DNA of 64,000 nt from Pseudomonadota bacterium (GTDB lineage: Bacteria; Pseudomonadota; Alphaproteobacteria; Rhizobiales; Phreatobacteraceae): assembly GCA_020161695.1 (NCBI GenBank), contig JAIUOO010000017.1:1-64000 (forward strand), written 5' to 3'. This document shows positions 7,798 through 17,066 of this stretch, in pieces (positions within the stretch are counted from its first letter, which is position 1; the number at the start of each line of letters is the position of its first letter). The position numbers and the translations under genes are program-made. A model generated the notes under the pieces. It made no database searches. It worked only from the letters and a program-made list of their open reading frames with translations, and had not been told where the DNA came from.

Positions 7798-8129
7798 CCG
7801 TAGCGGCGCTTGACGGCGGTGAGCGCCGAGCTCGCCTCGCCCGAGCGGCCGGCGGCGCAGGTGGCCTCGGGTCCGCGCAGGTCGGCGATCACCCGGCCGT
7901 GGACCTCGCGGGTGACGTGACCGGTGGCGAGGTCGTTGTCCATGACCGCGCGGAAGCGCGCGATCTCGCCGGAACAGCCGGCGCCTTCCGGCAGGCGGAA
8001 GTCCGGACGCGTCACATATTGCGGCGACGAACCCTGCGCGACCGGCTGCGGCGCGGGCGCCTCGGAGGTCGACTGGCAGGCGGCGAGCGCCAAGGCACCG
8101 GCAAGGACGAGAAGGGTGGCGCGGATCAT
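7785..8129 (-). CDS. Hypothetical lipoprotein
   Basis: The product is 114 aa. The N-terminus (MIRATLLVLAGALALAAC) is a lipoprotein signal with the lipobox Cys at residue 18. The mature part has a Ser/Pro-rich spacer, then a short alpha-helical domain with two cysteines (GAGCSGEIARFRAVMDND and ATCAAG) that could form a disulfide. I do not recognise the family. ATG 8129 is chosen because it starts the signal peptide. No operon partner is present. Confidence 0.7.
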   Translation of the reverse strand: MIRATLLVLAGALALAACQSTSEAPAPQPVAQGSSPQYVTRPDFRLPEGAGCSGEIARFRAVMDNDLATGHVTREVHGRVIADLRGPEATCAAGRSGEASSALTAVKRRYGYPA

Positions 8130-8230
8130 GATGGGTCCCGGAGGCGGAGAATCGGCACGCGCCAATCTAGGCGCCAGTGCAGGTCGCGCAAGGCGGTGGC
8201 CGAAAACCGACCGCGACGGCCGCACGCAGT

Positions 8231-8263
8231 TCGCCATGCCCGGCACAAGGCCGCGCATGGCGA
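8231..8263. repeat. Degenerate copy of the intergenic palindrome seen at 22.5 and 51.8 kb
   Basis: A 33-base palindromic unit (arms around TCGCCATG and CATGGCGA, core CCCGGCACAAGGCC) matches the inner part of the longer repeats at 22483-22626 and 51780-51869. It lies between two minus-strand genes. Confidence 0.6.
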
Positions 8264-8305
8264 AACAGATGCGGATGCGGGACGGACGCCCCCTTTGTCA
8301 GGGCT

Positions 8306-9301
8306 TCAGCCGAGCGGCTTCAGCCCCCGCTCGATCTGCGCCCGCTTGGCCTCGAGGAACGGCGGCAGCGCCAGCTTCTCGCCGATGGTGGCGAGAGGCT
8401 CGTCGACATCGAAGCCCGGACCGTCGGTGGCGATCTCGAACAGGATGCCGTTCGGCTCCCGGAAATAGAGGCTGCGGAAGTAGTAGCGGTCCACAGGCCC
8501 CGAATTCGGGATGCGCATGCCCTGAAGCCGCTCGACCCAGCCGCGATATTCCGCCTCGTCGGGCGTGCGGAACGCGACGTGGTGCACCGAGCCCGCGCCC
8601 TGCCGCGCCTGCGGCAGATGCGGCTCCACGGCGACGTGATACTCGGCGGCCGGCCCGCCATCGCCCATGGCATAGACATGGACGGGCGAGGCGCTCGGCA
8701 GCGTGTATTCGCGCACCTTGGTCATGCCGAGGACATGGGTCAGCACGAGGTCGGTCGTCTCCAGGACGGGCACGCTGGCGGTGATCGGCCCGAGACCGCG
8801 GATCTGGTGCTCGGCCGGCACGCCGCTGGCGTCCCACGGATGGGCGTCGCCCGCGCCGCCATCGTCGATGAGGGCGAGGCGCTGGCCTTCCGGGTCCTCG
8901 AAATCGAGGGTCAGGCGGCCGTCGCGAACCACCGGCGCGTCGTGCTTCACGCCCTTGGCGTCGAAGCGCTCGGCCCACCAGCGGATGGTCGCCTCGCCGG
9001 AGACTCGGAGCGCGGTGCGGACGATGGAATTGGTGCCGCGCCGCTCGCGATCGACCGGCCACTCGAAGAAGGTGACGTCGGAGCCGGGGCTGGCGACGCC
9101 GTCGCCGTAGAACAGGTGATAGGCCGAGGTGTCGTCCTGGTTCACCGTGCGCTTGACGAGGCGCATGCCGAGAACGCCGGTATAGAAGGCGTGGTTGGCC
9201 GGCGCGTCGGCGGAGACGGCGGTGAGGTGATGGATGCCGGTCAGGCGGATGCCGGCCGGGGCAGATGCCGCATTCAGGTTCGAAGTCGTTGTCGTGGTCA
9301 T
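8306..9301 (-). CDS. Glyoxalase-fold ring-cleaving dioxygenase (MhqO/LinE-like)
   Basis: The product is 331 aa with two vicinal-oxygen-chelate modules. The metal ligands expected of the family are visible: His in [13 protein letters not shown] near residue 20, His in [12 protein letters not shown] near 240, and Glu in [14 protein letters not shown] near 290. Proteins of this type open hydroquinone-like rings with Fe(II). ATG 9301 is preceded by a GAGGAGAG Shine-Dalgarno. The gene stands alone and is divergent from a MetE-like gene, with about 240 bases between them in which I see no clear promoter or operator. The natural substrate is unknown. Confidence 0.85.
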   Translation of the reverse strand: MTTTTTSNLNAASAPAGIRLTGIHHLTAVSADAPANHAFYTGVLGMRLVKRTVNQDDTSAYHLFYGDGVASPGSDVTFFEWPVDRERRGTNSIVRTALRVSGEATIRWWAERFDAKGVKHDAPVVRDGRLTLDFEDPEGQRLALIDDGGAGDAHPWDASGVPAEHQIRGLGPITASVPVLETTDLVLTHVLGMTKVREYTLPSASPVHVYAMGDGGPAAEYHVAVEPHLPQARQGAGSVHHVAFRTPDEAEYRGWVERLQGMRIPNSGPVDRYYFRSLYFREPNGILFEIATDGPGFDVDEPLATIGEKLALPPFLEAKRAQIERGLKPLG

Positions 9302-9542
9302 GGAGCTCTCCTCCTCAGGTGGACAAGAGATCGGTCGCCGCCCGCCGCGCGGCAAGGCGCCGGGTCGCTCCATCGGCGCAAGCCGAGCTTGCAGCGGTGC
9401 CATCGCGCGCTGCCTTCGGAACCACCGCCCGGCTCCGGCCCTTTCTCACGATGGAGGGCCGCAGTAAGGTCCCGGCCAAGGCCGCGGGCGCCCAAGCGCC
9501 AAGACAGAGCCGCATGTGGGACGACACCGGGAGATACAGGCC

Positions 9543-10673
9543 ATGACCACCCTCGCCAGCGCCCAGCCGGCCATTGCCGGCAAGAGCGGCCCGTTCCGCG
9601 CCGATCAGGTAGGCTCGCTCCTGCGCTCGCAACCGCTGAAGGCCGCCCGCGCCGCGCGCGCGGCCGGCACGCTGGACGATCTCGGCCTGCGCACCGTCGA
9701 GGACAGCGAGATCAAGAAGCTGATCGCCCGGCAGGAGGCCATCGGCCTCCAGGCGATCACCGACGGCGAGTATCGCCGCTCCTGGTGGCACTACGACTTC
9801 CTCTGGCAGCTCGACGGCGTGACGCGCGTGGAGCTCGACCAGGGCATCCAGTTCGCGGGCGTGCAGACCAAGGCCGAGGCGCCGCGGGTGACCGGCCGCA
9901 TCGGCTTCACCACCCATCCGTTCATCGACCACTTCAAGTTCGTGCAGGCGAACACCTCGCGCACGCCGAAGATGACGATCCCCTCGCCGTCCATGCTGCA
10001 CTACCGGGGCGGCCGGAAGCTCATCAATATGGGCCTCTACCCCGACATGAACGACTACTACCAGGACCTCGGGCAGGCCTATCGCAACGCCGTCCATGCC
10101 TTCTACGACGCCGGCTGCCGCTACCTGCAGCTCGACGACGTGTCGTTCGCCTATCTCTGCGACCCCGAGCAGAAGAAGATGCTGGCCGAGCGCGGCGACG
10201 ATCCCGACAGGCAGGGCGAGATCTATGCCGGCATGGTCTCGGCGGCGATCGGCGGACGGCCGAAGGACCTGCTGATCACCATGCATCTGTGCCGCGGCAA
10301 TTTCCGCTCCACCTTCGTCGCTTCCGGCGGCTACGAGCCGATCGCCGATCTCCTGTTCAACACCATGCCGGTGGACGCCTATTTCATGGAATGGGACACC
10401 GAGCGGGCCGGCGGCTTCGAGCCGTTGCGGTTCCTGCCCAAGGGCAAGGCGGTGGTGCTCGGCCTCGTCACCTCCAAGACCGGAACGCTGGAGAAGAAGG
10501 ACGACATCATCAGGCGGATCGACGAGGCCGCGAAATATGCGCCGCTGGAGCAGCTCTGCCTGTCGCCGCAATGCGGCTTCGCCTCGACCGAGGAGGGCAA
10601 CACGCTCGCCGAGGACGAGCAGTGGCGGAAGCTGGAGATGATCGTCGAGATTTCCCGCGAGGTGTGGGGATAG
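9543..10673 (+). CDS. MetE-like cobalamin-independent methyltransferase, C-terminal-domain type
   Basis: The product is 376 aa, corresponding to the catalytic C-terminal barrel of methionine synthase MetE. Candidate zinc ligands are present: His and Cys in ITMHLCRGN, Glu in YFMEWDTERAG, and Cys in LSPQCGF. Other matches are the QADEPA-like segment YLQLDDVSFAYLCDP and the N-terminal FRADQVGSLLR. Single-domain proteins of this kind transfer methyl groups from varied donors, so methionine synthesis cannot be assumed. ATG 9543 starts just before the conserved N-terminus. It lies 88 bases upstream of a serine hydrolase gene on the same strand. Confidence 0.8.
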   Translation: MTTLASAQPAIAGKSGPFRADQVGSLLRSQPLKAARAARAAGTLDDLGLRTVEDSEIKKLIARQEAIGLQAITDGEYRRSWWHYDFLWQLDGVTRVELDQGIQFAGVQTKAEAPRVTGRIGFTTHPFIDHFKFVQANTSRTPKMTIPSPSMLHYRGGRKLINMGLYPDMNDYYQDLGQAYRNAVHAFYDAGCRYLQLDDVSFAYLCDPEQKKMLAERGDDPDRQGEIYAGMVSAAIGGRPKDLLITMHLCRGNFRSTFVASGGYEPIADLLFNTMPVDAYFMEWDTERAGGFEPLRFLPKGKAVVLGLVTSKTGTLEKKDDIIRRIDEAAKYAPLEQLCLSPQCGFASTEEGNTLAEDEQWRKLEMIVEISREVWG

Positions 10674-10761
10674 CGGCGGGCTAGCCTGCGTCGCGCGCCC
10701 TACCGGCGCGCGGCGGGAGCGGGGATGCTGCCGGCCGTCAGCCCACAGACCGGATGCTCCC

Positions 10762-12021
10762 ATGACCTCGCCGACCGGCCCCGCAGTTCCCCAGCACAAT
10801 TCCCTCAGCGCCGCCGACAGCGAACCGGCGAAGCTCGGCATCATGGAGGGCTGCCCGCCGCCGGCCGACAAGATCGTGAGGGTCGCCGACGGCTCGGCCC
10901 GCACCTTCCCCAAGATGCGTTGGGCCTACAGCAACATGCGCCAGCTCGCGCCGACCAAGGCGGTGTCGCGCGGCCCGGGGCCGGCTTTTGAACTGCCGCG
11001 CGCCGAGCAGGACCTCACCGGCGTCAAGGCGACGACTATGGACGGCAAGCCGACGACGTTCGGCGCCATGATCGCGGAGACCTATGCGGACGGCATCTGC
11101 GTGCTTCATCGCGGCCGGGTCGTGTTCGAGCGCTATTACGGCGCGCTCAGCCCCGAGAAGCAGCACATCTGCATGTCGGTGACCAAGTCCTTCATCGGCA
11201 CGCTCGCCGAGATGCTCGCCGACGAGGGCGCGATCGACCCGGCCTCGCCGGTGACGCGCTACGTGCCGGAACTGAAGGCGAGCGCCTTCGGCGACGCCAC
11301 GGTACGGCAGGTCATGGATATGACCACGGGGATCAAATATACCGAGGTCTATACCGACCCCAATTCGGACATCGTCGCCTACCGGCTGGCGGGCGCGGCC
11401 ATGCGCGATTCGAACTATGACGGCCCGCAGAGCTTCTACGACTACCTGCCGACCCTGCCGAAACAGGGCGAGCACGACGTCCAGTTCACCTACAAGACCG
11501 TCAACACCGAGGTTCTCGGCTGGATCCTGCGGCGGGCCAGCGGCGCCTCGCTCTCCGACCTGCTGTCCGAACGGGTCTGGTCGAAGCTCGGCGCCGAGCA
11601 GGACGGCCACTTCCTCGTCGACAGCGTCGGCACCGAGGGTGCCGGCGGCGGCCTCAACGTCACGCTGCGCGATCTCGCCCGCTTCGGCGAGTGCATGCGG
11701 CAGGGCGGCGCCTTCAACGGCCGGCAGATCGTGGCGGAGCGGGCGGTGGCGAGCGTCGCGGGCGGCGGCGACCCCGCCAGGTTCGCGCCCGCCGGCTATG
11801 CGACGCTGCCGGGCTGGTCCTACCGGTCGCAGTGGTGGGTGAGCCATAACGAGCACGGCGCCTACATGGCCCGCGGCGTCCACGGCCAGTCGATCTATGT
11901 CGATCCGAAGGCCGAGATGGTCATCGCCCGCTTCGCGTCCTTCCCGATCGCCGGCAATGTCGCGAACGACCCGATCACCCTGCCCTGTTTCATGGCGGTG
12001 GCGCGGGCCCTGATGGCCTGA
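10762..12021 (+). CDS. Beta-lactamase-fold serine hydrolase
   Basis: The product is 419 aa. The class-C-like catalytic motifs are present: the S-x-x-K tetrad at S139-V-T-K142, followed by a Y-x-N-like element in YKTVNTEVLGW and a HGQSIYVD segment replacing the K-T-G triad. This pattern matches the 6-aminohexanoate-dimer hydrolase/esterase EstB branch rather than true beta-lactamases. No signal peptide is evident, so the enzyme should be cytoplasmic. The substrate is probably an ester or small amide. It may be transcribed with the MetE-like gene. Confidence 0.85.
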   Translation: MTSPTGPAVPQHNSLSAADSEPAKLGIMEGCPPPADKIVRVADGSARTFPKMRWAYSNMRQLAPTKAVSRGPGPAFELPRAEQDLTGVKATTMDGKPTTFGAMIAETYADGICVLHRGRVVFERYYGALSPEKQHICMSVTKSFIGTLAEMLADEGAIDPASPVTRYVPELKASAFGDATVRQVMDMTTGIKYTEVYTDPNSDIVAYRLAGAAMRDSNYDGPQSFYDYLPTLPKQGEHDVQFTYKTVNTEVLGWILRRASGASLSDLLSERVWSKLGAEQDGHFLVDSVGTEGAGGGLNVTLRDLARFGECMRQGGAFNGRQIVAERAVASVAGGGDPARFAPAGYATLPGWSYRSQWWVSHNEHGAYMARGVHGQSIYVDPKAEMVIARFASFPIAGNVANDPITLPCFMAVARALMA

Positions 12022-12193
12022 CGCGCGGCGGAAAGCTGCCGCAACATTTCAGTCGCGTTGCAGACGCCGGTCCGAGGTCACGACAAAGCCACGGACCGGC
12101 GAAATCTTGCAGAAATCGCCCTTGCCTATACCGTCGGTGCGACCCTGCCGCACGGTAGGTGCCGGGGCGCGCTGAATTGGAGATGTTTCGCCG

Positions 12194-14434
12194 ATGCCGC
12201 TGCTGCCCCGCCTGCCCGTGCGCCTCGCGCTGATCGCCTGCTGCGCCTCCTTCATCCAGATGCCGGCCGCCGACGCCCAGCAGCGCCGCCGTCAGGCACC
12301 GGCCGCGAGCGCCGGCGAAGTGACCGTCATCAACCGGGCGAACGCGACGCTTCAGTATCTCTATGTCACGCCCATCACCGAAGCGGCCTGGGGCGAGGAT
12401 CGCCTCGGCAGCGAGACGGTGGCGCGCAATCGCCGTCACCGCTTCAATCTCGACGGCTCCGAATGCCGTCACGACGTCCGCGCGGTCTATGAGAACGGCT
12501 CCGAGGAAAGCCGCTTCGGCATGGACCTCTGCCAGCGCCCCGAGATCACGCTCAACGGCCGCACGCAGACGACGGCGGCGGATCTCGGCCGGCCGGGTCC
12601 CGTCGCGCTCTATCTCGTCCGCAACCGCTCCGGCAGCTCGCTCCAGACGCTCAAGCTGGTTTCGCCCAACGGCGATGAGAGCGAGGATCTGCTCGGGTCG
12701 GCGGTGCTCGAGGATGGCCACACCTTCACCGGCCGCCTGCTGCGCTCGGCCGGCTGCACCTTCGACGTCGTCGCGACCTTCGACGGCGCCGGCGACCAGA
12801 CGATATCCCGCCGCAACCTCTGCACCGCACGCGAAGTGACCTTCACCGAGGAGGCGCCGCCGGCCGCCGAACGCCGCCAGCCGCGCGGCGGCGATGCCCC
12901 GCCGGCCGCGCGGGCGCCGGCAGGCGAGCCGCTGTCCTTCGTCGTGCAGAATCGCAGCTCGGTGCCGATCCAGAACCTCTACATCCGCCAGCGTGGCGCC
13001 GGCGGCTGGGGGCCCGACCGCCTCGGCAACGAGGTGATCACGGCACGCGGCGCGTTCAACCTCACCATGCCGCGCGGCAATTCCTGCGAATACGACGTGC
13101 GCGTCGTCTTCGACGGCAATCGCCAGGACGTCCGCAACGGCGTCAATCTCTGCGAGACCACCGAATATGCCGTGAACGGCCCGGCGATCGTCGCCGGACG
13201 CGGCCAGCAGAAGCAGCGCCCCAATGCCCGCGCGGCCCAGCCGCAGGTCTCCCAGATCGTGGTGCTGAACGAGGGCGAACGCCCGGTCGAATCGCTGTTC
13301 ATCTCGTCCTCGCGCGTCTCGACCTGGGGCGACGACATGCTCGGCGCCAGCCGCATCGCGCCGGGCGAGCGCTACACCGCGCGCGTCGAGCGCGACGACC
13401 AGTGCAACTACGACTTCCGCATCGTCTATCAGGGCGGGCGCGAGGAGCGGCGGATGCGGCAGAACATCTGCTCGCGCCGGGAGATCGCGTTCGGCGGCGC
13501 CAATGCCTTCCGCATCGACGGCGGCGGTCCGGAGAACGGCCGCAAGGTCGTGCTGACCAATACCGGCCGCGGCGACATCCGCGAGCTGTACCTGACCCCG
13601 GTCACGGACACCCACTGGGGCGACGACCGGCTAGGCTCGGAGCTGCTGCCGCGCCGGTTCCGGCTCGAACTGCGCCTGCCGGAAGAGGGCGGCTGCCGCT
13701 GGGACCTGCGCCTCGTCTATGAGGGCGGCCAGTCGGTCGAGAAGCGCGACCAGGACCTGTGCGCCCAGCCGGAACAGGCCGTCGGCCGCGCCGGCCGGCC
13801 CGGCACCGTCGCCTCCACCGGCACCGGCTTCTACATTTCGAATACCGGCCACGTGCTGACCAACCACCATGTCGTCGATGGCTGCTCGACGGTCGCCATC
13901 TCGCGGCCGGGCGGCCAGCGCGTGCCGCTGCGCCTGATCGGCGCGGACGAGGGCGCGGATCTCGCGGTGCTGGTGCAGGAGGGCGCCACGGCCACGCCGT
14001 TCCTGAACCTGCGCGGCGGCGGCGCGGGCAAGCCCATCCGGGCCGGCGAGCGCGTCGTTCTGGTCGGCTATCCCGCTCGCTCGCAGCTCGGCGGCGTCAA
14101 TGTCACCGAGGGCATCGTCTCGGGCCTGCGCGGCGCGCTCGGCGACCAGAGCCGATTCCAGTACACGGCGCCGACCCAGCCGGGCAATTCCGGCGGCCCG
14201 GTGCTCGACGCCTCCGGCCTGGTGGTCGGCGTGGTGGTCTCGCAGATCGACAAGATCTCCGGCGAGCGCACCGCCCAGAACATCAATTTCGGCATCAAGC
14301 TCGATCTGGTCCGCACCTTCCTGAACGCCAACAGCGTGACGGCGTCGGACGGCGAGCCGGGCGCCGCGCTGGCGGCCGCGGACATCCTCCAGAACGCCGA
14401 CGACGCGGTGCTGCCGCTCGACTGCCTGGAGTAA
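12194..14434 (+). CDS. Secreted trypsin-like (HtrA-type) protease with five tandem N-terminal repeat domains
   Basis: The product is 746 aa. A Sec signal (ending near PAADAQQ) precedes five tandem copies of a domain of about 80-105 residues between roughly residues 35 and 545. Each copy has a hydrophobic N-R/T-x-S/G strand, a W-G-x-D-x-L-G-S/N core (weaker in copy 2), a single Cys followed by D-x-R-x-V-Y/F-x-G, and an L/I-C at the end. The two Cys per copy are likely disulfide partners. The C-terminal protease domain has the triad His559 (TNHHVVDG), Asp589 (GADLAVL) and Ser666 (PGNSGGPVL). No PDZ domain is seen. The repeats may bind a cell-wall or protein ligand. A terminator follows. Confidence 0.85.
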   Translation: MPLLPRLPVRLALIACCASFIQMPAADAQQRRRQAPAASAGEVTVINRANATLQYLYVTPITEAAWGEDRLGSETVARNRRHRFNLDGSECRHDVRAVYENGSEESRFGMDLCQRPEITLNGRTQTTAADLGRPGPVALYLVRNRSGSSLQTLKLVSPNGDESEDLLGSAVLEDGHTFTGRLLRSAGCTFDVVATFDGAGDQTISRRNLCTAREVTFTEEAPPAAERRQPRGGDAPPAARAPAGEPLSFVVQNRSSVPIQNLYIRQRGAGGWGPDRLGNEVITARGAFNLTMPRGNSCEYDVRVVFDGNRQDVRNGVNLCETTEYAVNGPAIVAGRGQQKQRPNARAAQPQVSQIVVLNEGERPVESLFISSSRVSTWGDDMLGASRIAPGERYTARVERDDQCNYDFRIVYQGGREERRMRQNICSRREIAFGGANAFRIDGGGPENGRKVVLTNTGRGDIRELYLTPVTDTHWGDDRLGSELLPRRFRLELRLPEEGGCRWDLRLVYEGGQSVEKRDQDLCAQPEQAVGRAGRPGTVASTGTGFYISNTGHVLTNHHVVDGCSTVAISRPGGQRVPLRLIGADEGADLAVLVQEGATATPFLNLRGGGAGKPIRAGERVVLVGYPARSQLGGVNVTEGIVSGLRGALGDQSRFQYTAPTQPGNSGGPVLDASGLVVGVVVSQIDKISGERTAQNINFGIKLDLVRTFLNANSVTASDGEPGAALAAADILQNADDAVLPLDCLE

Positions 14435-14461
14435 GCGGCTTCACGAAGCCCGTGAAACGCG

Positions 14462-14494
14462 AACGGCCCGGAGCAATCCGGGCCGTTTTCGTTT
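14462..14494 (+). terminator. Intrinsic terminator after the repeat-protease gene
   Basis: A perfect 11-bp stem (14462-14472 with 14477-14487) with a GCAA loop is followed by TTCGTTT. It lies between convergent genes and may also act on the minus-strand PAP2 gene. Confidence 0.88.
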
Positions 14495-14512
14495 GCGCGG
14501 AAGACGCGGCGT

Positions 14513-15406
14513 CTAGGGCCAGCGCCGCCCGAGCATCTTCGCCGCGATGAACACCGCCGCGACCGCCACGAACACGCCGGCGAGGCCATCGAGGATCCAG
14601 TGGTGGTCGAGATAGACGCTCGCGACCATCATCGACCCGGCATAGACGACATGGACCGGCCAGGTGCGCCACGTCGCCTTGCGGATCGCGGTCAGGAGGC
14701 CGATCAGCGGGAAGACCACGTGCAGCGAGGGCATGGCGCCGAAGGCGTTGGCGGCGCGGCCGTAGAACTGCTTGAAATAGGTGATGCCGAGCAGGTCGTC
14801 GACGCGCAGCAGGCCCGCCGCGTTGGCCGCCGCCTTGACGTCGATGGCGCAGCCGTTGAGGCGGATGTACCAGGGCGGCGCCGCCGGCACGATCAGCCAC
14901 ATGGCGAAGCCGATCAGATGCGCGATGGCGAAGGCCCAGAGATAGAAGGCCATGCGCTCGCGGTCGCGGGCATAGAGGTAGAGCGCGTAGAGCGGCACGA
15001 CATAGAGGAAGGCCGCGTAGGGAACCGCGAAGAACAGGTCCCAGAACGGCGAGGTGTGCTGCTGGAGCCAGTCGCCGGGCGTCACGTTCGGCGCGACCGC
15101 GAAGAGCTTCAGCTCGAGCTCGCGCAGGTCGCAGCCATGGACGCGCGCGGGCGTGACGAAGATCGGAATGACGAAGCGGATGGCGTCCGAGGCGAGCGCC
15201 ACCAGCACGCCGGGATAAAGCGCCGCGGTGATCTGCTGCCCGGTGCGGTTGATCAGGCCGATGACCAGCACGGCCCCGGCGATGAGAACATGTTCGGGGC
15301 GCAACTGGCCCGCCGGGATCATGGCGAGGGCATAGAGGGCCGGCGCCAGCGGCGCGAACCACCAGCGGCCCCAGAGGGCGGTGAGCCGATTGTCGGTCAG
15401 GGTCAT
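14513..15406 (-). CDS. Aur1-like PAP2-superfamily inositolphosphotransferase (candidate IPC synthase)
   Basis: The product is 297 aa with at least six membrane helices. It carries the PAP2_3/Aur1 signature set in order: PAAPPWYIRLNG (residues 174-185), GAMPSLHV (223-230, His229), and YLDHHWILDG (265-274, His269 and Asp273). In fungal Aur1 the equivalent His/His/Asp triad moves phosphoinositol from phosphatidylinositol to ceramide at the luminal face. Plain phosphatidate phosphatases lack the APPWY element. It lies 7 bases downstream of a PI-phosphate-synthase-like gene on the same strand, supplying the likely donor. Ceramide genes lie within 22 kb. Transfer to diacylglycerol or simple lipid phosphatase activity are alternatives. 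Confidence 0.75.
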   Translation of the reverse strand: MTLTDNRLTALWGRWWFAPLAPALYALAMIPAGQLRPEHVLIAGAVLVIGLINRTGQQITAALYPGVLVALASDAIRFVIPIFVTPARVHGCDLRELELKLFAVAPNVTPGDWLQQHTSPFWDLFFAVPYAAFLYVVPLYALYLYARDRERMAFYLWAFAIAHLIGFAMWLIVPAAPPWYIRLNGCAIDVKAAANAAGLLRVDDLLGITYFKQFYGRAANAFGAMPSLHVVFPLIGLLTAIRKATWRTWPVHVVYAGSMMVASVYLDHHWILDGLAGVFVAVAAVFIAAKMLGRRWP

Positions 15407-15413
15407 GGGATGA

Positions 15414-16088
15414 TCAGGGAGCGGGATCGGGGCGCGTATCCGGCCCCCTGGCGTCGATGACGTTGCGGGCGACGCGCAGGGCATCGGCGGCGGCGAGCAC
15501 GCTGAGGATGCCGGTCAGCGCGATGCCGACGAGCGTCAGGGCCGGCGACAGGAAGCTCAGCAGCATGGCGACGGCGATCAGCGCCATGCGGTCGCCACGG
15601 CGCATCCAGAGCGGGGGAAGCTGGACCTTCAGCCCCTCGCAGCGGGCGCGCACGTAGGACACCGTATAGGCGGCGAGCAGGGTGAAGGCGGGCACCACCG
15701 CCATCCAGCCGGAGGTGGCGTAGAGGACGATCAGCCCGAGCAGCGGCGCGGCATCGGTGATGCGGTCGACGGTCGAATCGAGCAGCGCGCCATAGCGGCT
15801 GACCGTGCCGGTGGAGCGTGCCAGCGGGCCGTCGAGCATATCGAAGACGCCCGAGAGCAGCAGGAAGACCGTCGCCCAGCCGAGCGCGCCATAGGCCGCG
15901 AAGACGCCGGACAGCAGCGCCGGCACCAGCGACATCAGCGTCATCATGTTGGGGGTGATGCCGGTCCGGGCCAGAATCGCGGCGGCCTTGCCGAGAACCG
16001 AGACGAACGAGGCGCTGCGGGCGACGTCCTGAAGCGAGGCGCCCCTTTCGAGGCTCGCGAGGAGGCGCGAGACCCAGCTTTCCGACAT
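15414..16088 (-). CDS. CDP-alcohol phosphatidyltransferase, phosphatidylinositol-phosphate-synthase-like
   Basis: The product is 224 aa with about six membrane helices. The CDP-alcohol motif is complete: D83-x2-D86-G87-x2-A90-R91-x8-G100-x3-D104-x3-D108. A later segment, SYVRARCEGL followed by MRRGDRM, matches the SY-x-K/R-A-R-x-E ... R-x-x-R pattern used by mycobacterial PgsA1-type enzymes to grip inositol phosphate; PgsA and PssA proteins usually lack it. The proposed reaction is CDP-diacylglycerol plus inositol 1-phosphate to phosphatidylinositol phosphate. The context supports this: an Aur1-like gene follows directly and myo-inositol-phosphate synthase lies 9 kb away. The ATG at 16088 starts before the first amphipathic helix. 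Confidence 0.75.
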   Translation of the reverse strand: MSESWVSRLLASLERGASLQDVARSASFVSVLGKAAAILARTGITPNMMTLMSLVPALLSGVFAAYGALGWATVFLLLSGVFDMLDGPLARSTGTVSRYGALLDSTVDRITDAAPLLGLIVLYATSGWMAVVPAFTLLAAYTVSYVRARCEGLKVQLPPLWMRRGDRMALIAVAMLLSFLSPALTLVGIALTGILSVLAAADALRVARNVIDARGPDTRPDPAP

Positions 16089-16196
16089 TAATCCGGCTCC
16101 CCGTTTGCCGCCTGCGGTGCTATCTACCCTCTCCCCTGCCCGAAAGCGAGCCGAGGTGACAATGCGCGATCCCGTCGGGATCATGGCGGCCGCGAC

Positions 16197-17036
16197 GTGC
16201 CGGTGATCCGCAATGCTCTGATGCGCTTCCGGCGGATGACGCCGGCAAGGCTCTATCAGGATCATGCCCGCGCGCGCAAATTGCTGCGCGAGGCGCCGCC
16301 GGCGCGCGCACCCTCGCCGGCGCGGCCGGAACGGCTGGTGGTGACGCTGACGACCGTCCCGGAACGCATGGACCGGCTCCAGCCGGTGTTCCGCAGCCTG
16401 ATGGACCAGACGGTGGCCGCCGACCGCATCGTCCTCGCCCGGCCGGCCGTGTCGAGGCGGTCAGGCCAGCCCTATCCGCCGCTCGATCCGCCCTTTCCGG
16501 GGGTCGACGTGCTCGATTGCACCGACGAGGGCCCGGCGACCAAGCTCCTGCCGGCGCTGAAGGCGGAGCCGGGTGCCGCCATCCTCGTCGTCGACGACGA
16601 CGTGATCTATCCGCAGGATTTCATCGCGCAGATGCTCGACTGACACCGCAGGCTGCCGAAGGCCGCCATCGGCTGGCGCGGCTGGCGGATCGTTCCGGGC
16701 CGCCACCCCAAGCGCTTCCCGCATGTCTTCGCCACCGCGCTCACGGCGCCCGAGCCGGTCGACATCCTGCTGGGAACCTGGGGCTACCTGATCCCGCCCG
16801 GCGCCTTCGACGCGTCGGTCCACGACTTTTCGGGCTATCCGGACGGCGTGCGCTTCGTCGACGACGTCTGGTTCTCCGGCCATCTCGCCCGCCGCGGCGT
16901 CGAGCGGCTGGTGATCCCCGGCCGGGGCCTGCCGATCGAGACCGAGGCGTCCGATCTCGCGGCGCTCACCTTCGGCCCGAACAGTTCCGGCACCAACGAT
17001 CTCGCGGCCATCGCGGCGTTCCGGGAATGGTGGTGA
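16197..17036 (+). pseudogene. Glycosyltransferase-A-like gene interrupted by an in-frame TGA
   Basis: A frame starting at GTG 16197 encodes a protein reading PERLVVTLTTVPERMDRLQP, with a candidate DxD-like VVDDDVIYPQDF near residue 140. It then meets TGA at 16641-16643. The same frame continues without further stops to 17036 and still reads as natural protein (AAIGWRGWRIVPG, GTWGYLIPPGAF, FVDDVWFSGHLARRGV), about 130 residues more. The second half carries the D-D-V-W-F motif expected after the first half. One base change (TGG to TGA) or a sequencing error would explain the break. It is divergent from the PIP-synthase-like gene by 108 bases and may have served lipid glycosylation. Confidence 0.7.
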
Positions 17037-17066
17037 GGCGGGCCGCAGGCGACCCGCCCCTTCCGC

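Noticed and set aside
8177..10684. An 835-residue plus-strand frame spanning the dioxygenase and MetE-like genes
   Set aside because: It crosses two real genes and their divergent promoter region in other frames; no family resemblance.
16641..16643. TGA considered as a selenocysteine codon
   Set aside because: No selenoprotein family matches, no convincing SECIS hairpin follows, and no sel genes are seen; a nonsense change is simpler.
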